NCBI GenBank assembly: GCA_022710245.1
Contig: JAKLHH010000486.1
Span: forward strand, 1 to 6,185
Direction: 5' to 3'
Source: Myxococcota bacterium
GTDB taxonomy: Bacteria > Myxococcota > Polyangia > GCA-2747355 > JAKLHH01
DNA: 6,185 nt
Below the pieces are notes generated by a model that was not told the origin of the DNA, searched no databases, and worked only from the letters and a program-made list of their open reading frames with translations. Shown here in pieces: positions 6,068 through 6,185 of the stretch. Position numbers and translations under genes: made by a program. How positions within the stretch are numbered: the first letter of the stretch is position 1; every line of letters begins with the position of its first letter.

Positions 6068-6185
6068 GCCTACCTCGCAGCGCTGCAGCGGGGTCAGCAC
6101 ACAGAGCGCCCGCGCGACCGGCCCACCGCCCGCCCCGGCAAGCCTACCTCGCAGCGCTGCAGCGGGGTCAGCACACAGAGCGCCC
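6045..6185. repeat. 74-bp direct tandem repeat running off the window
   Basis: The first unit is 6045-6118. The second begins at 6119 and is identical for all 67 bases available before the window ends. The unit contains the overlapping perfect palindromes GCAGCGCTGC and CGCTGCAGCG. No coding signal is seen. The repeat lies upstream of the hydrolase gene, and the number of units is unknown. Confidence 0.95.

Noticed and set aside
6045..6185. Terminal inverted repeat or insertion-sequence end
   Set aside because: The copies are direct, not inverted, and no transposase or target duplication is seen.

Overview
The window is very GC-rich and its coding frames are strongly G/C-biased at third positions. 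It carries a membrane-anchored eukaryotic-type Ser/Thr kinase, a PilZ protein and a giant fused transporter-like/spermidine-synthase-like protein. This combination fits a predatory or soil Myxococcota (delta-proteobacterial) genome best; that placement is inference from gene content only. The last 141 bases are a 74-bp repeat that is still running when the window stops, so the right edge may be a contig end broken in a repeat.

Layout. (1) Positions 1-2174, minus strand: the first 724 codons of a fused multi-helix membrane protein/spermidine-synthase-like protein, cut by the window start inside its Rossmann domain. (2) 2205-3821, minus strand: a Ser/Thr kinase with an N-terminal zinc ribbon, one membrane helix and an extracytoplasmic domain that looks like a catalytically dead metallopeptidase. 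Its stop lies 30 bp before the synthase start, so the two are probably one operon, kinase first. (3) 3822-4046: a divergent promoter region carrying a long imperfect palindrome. (4) 4047-4388, plus strand: a single-domain PilZ protein with an intact c-di-GMP motif and a good Shine-Dalgarno site. (5) 4389-5141: a 750-bp gap between convergent genes, filled with repeats. It holds a decayed repeat zone, an inverted-repeat/hairpin block, three abutting tandem arrays with unit lengths of 13, 15 and 14 bp, and a broken copy of the 3' end of the next gene. (6) 5142-6029, minus strand: an alpha/beta-hydrolase with a complete Ser-Asp-His triad. (7) 6045-6185: the 74-bp direct repeat.

The most interesting signals are non-coding. 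A palindromic element of about 50 bp occurs once between the kinase and PilZ genes and twice, in frame and 45 bp apart, inside the coding sequence of the synthase-like protein, where it makes up the linker between the two membrane halves. The three tandem arrays look unrelated at first, but all contain one 8-bp core, STGRTCRC, set in different spacers. The array block abuts a frameshifted duplicate of the hydrolase tail.

The genes do not form an obvious single pathway. The kinase-synthase pair is the only likely operon. PilZ and kinase share a divergent control region, which may link c-di-GMP and phosphorylation signalling, but nothing in the sequence proves this. I see no phage, CRISPR, transposase, tRNA or rRNA.
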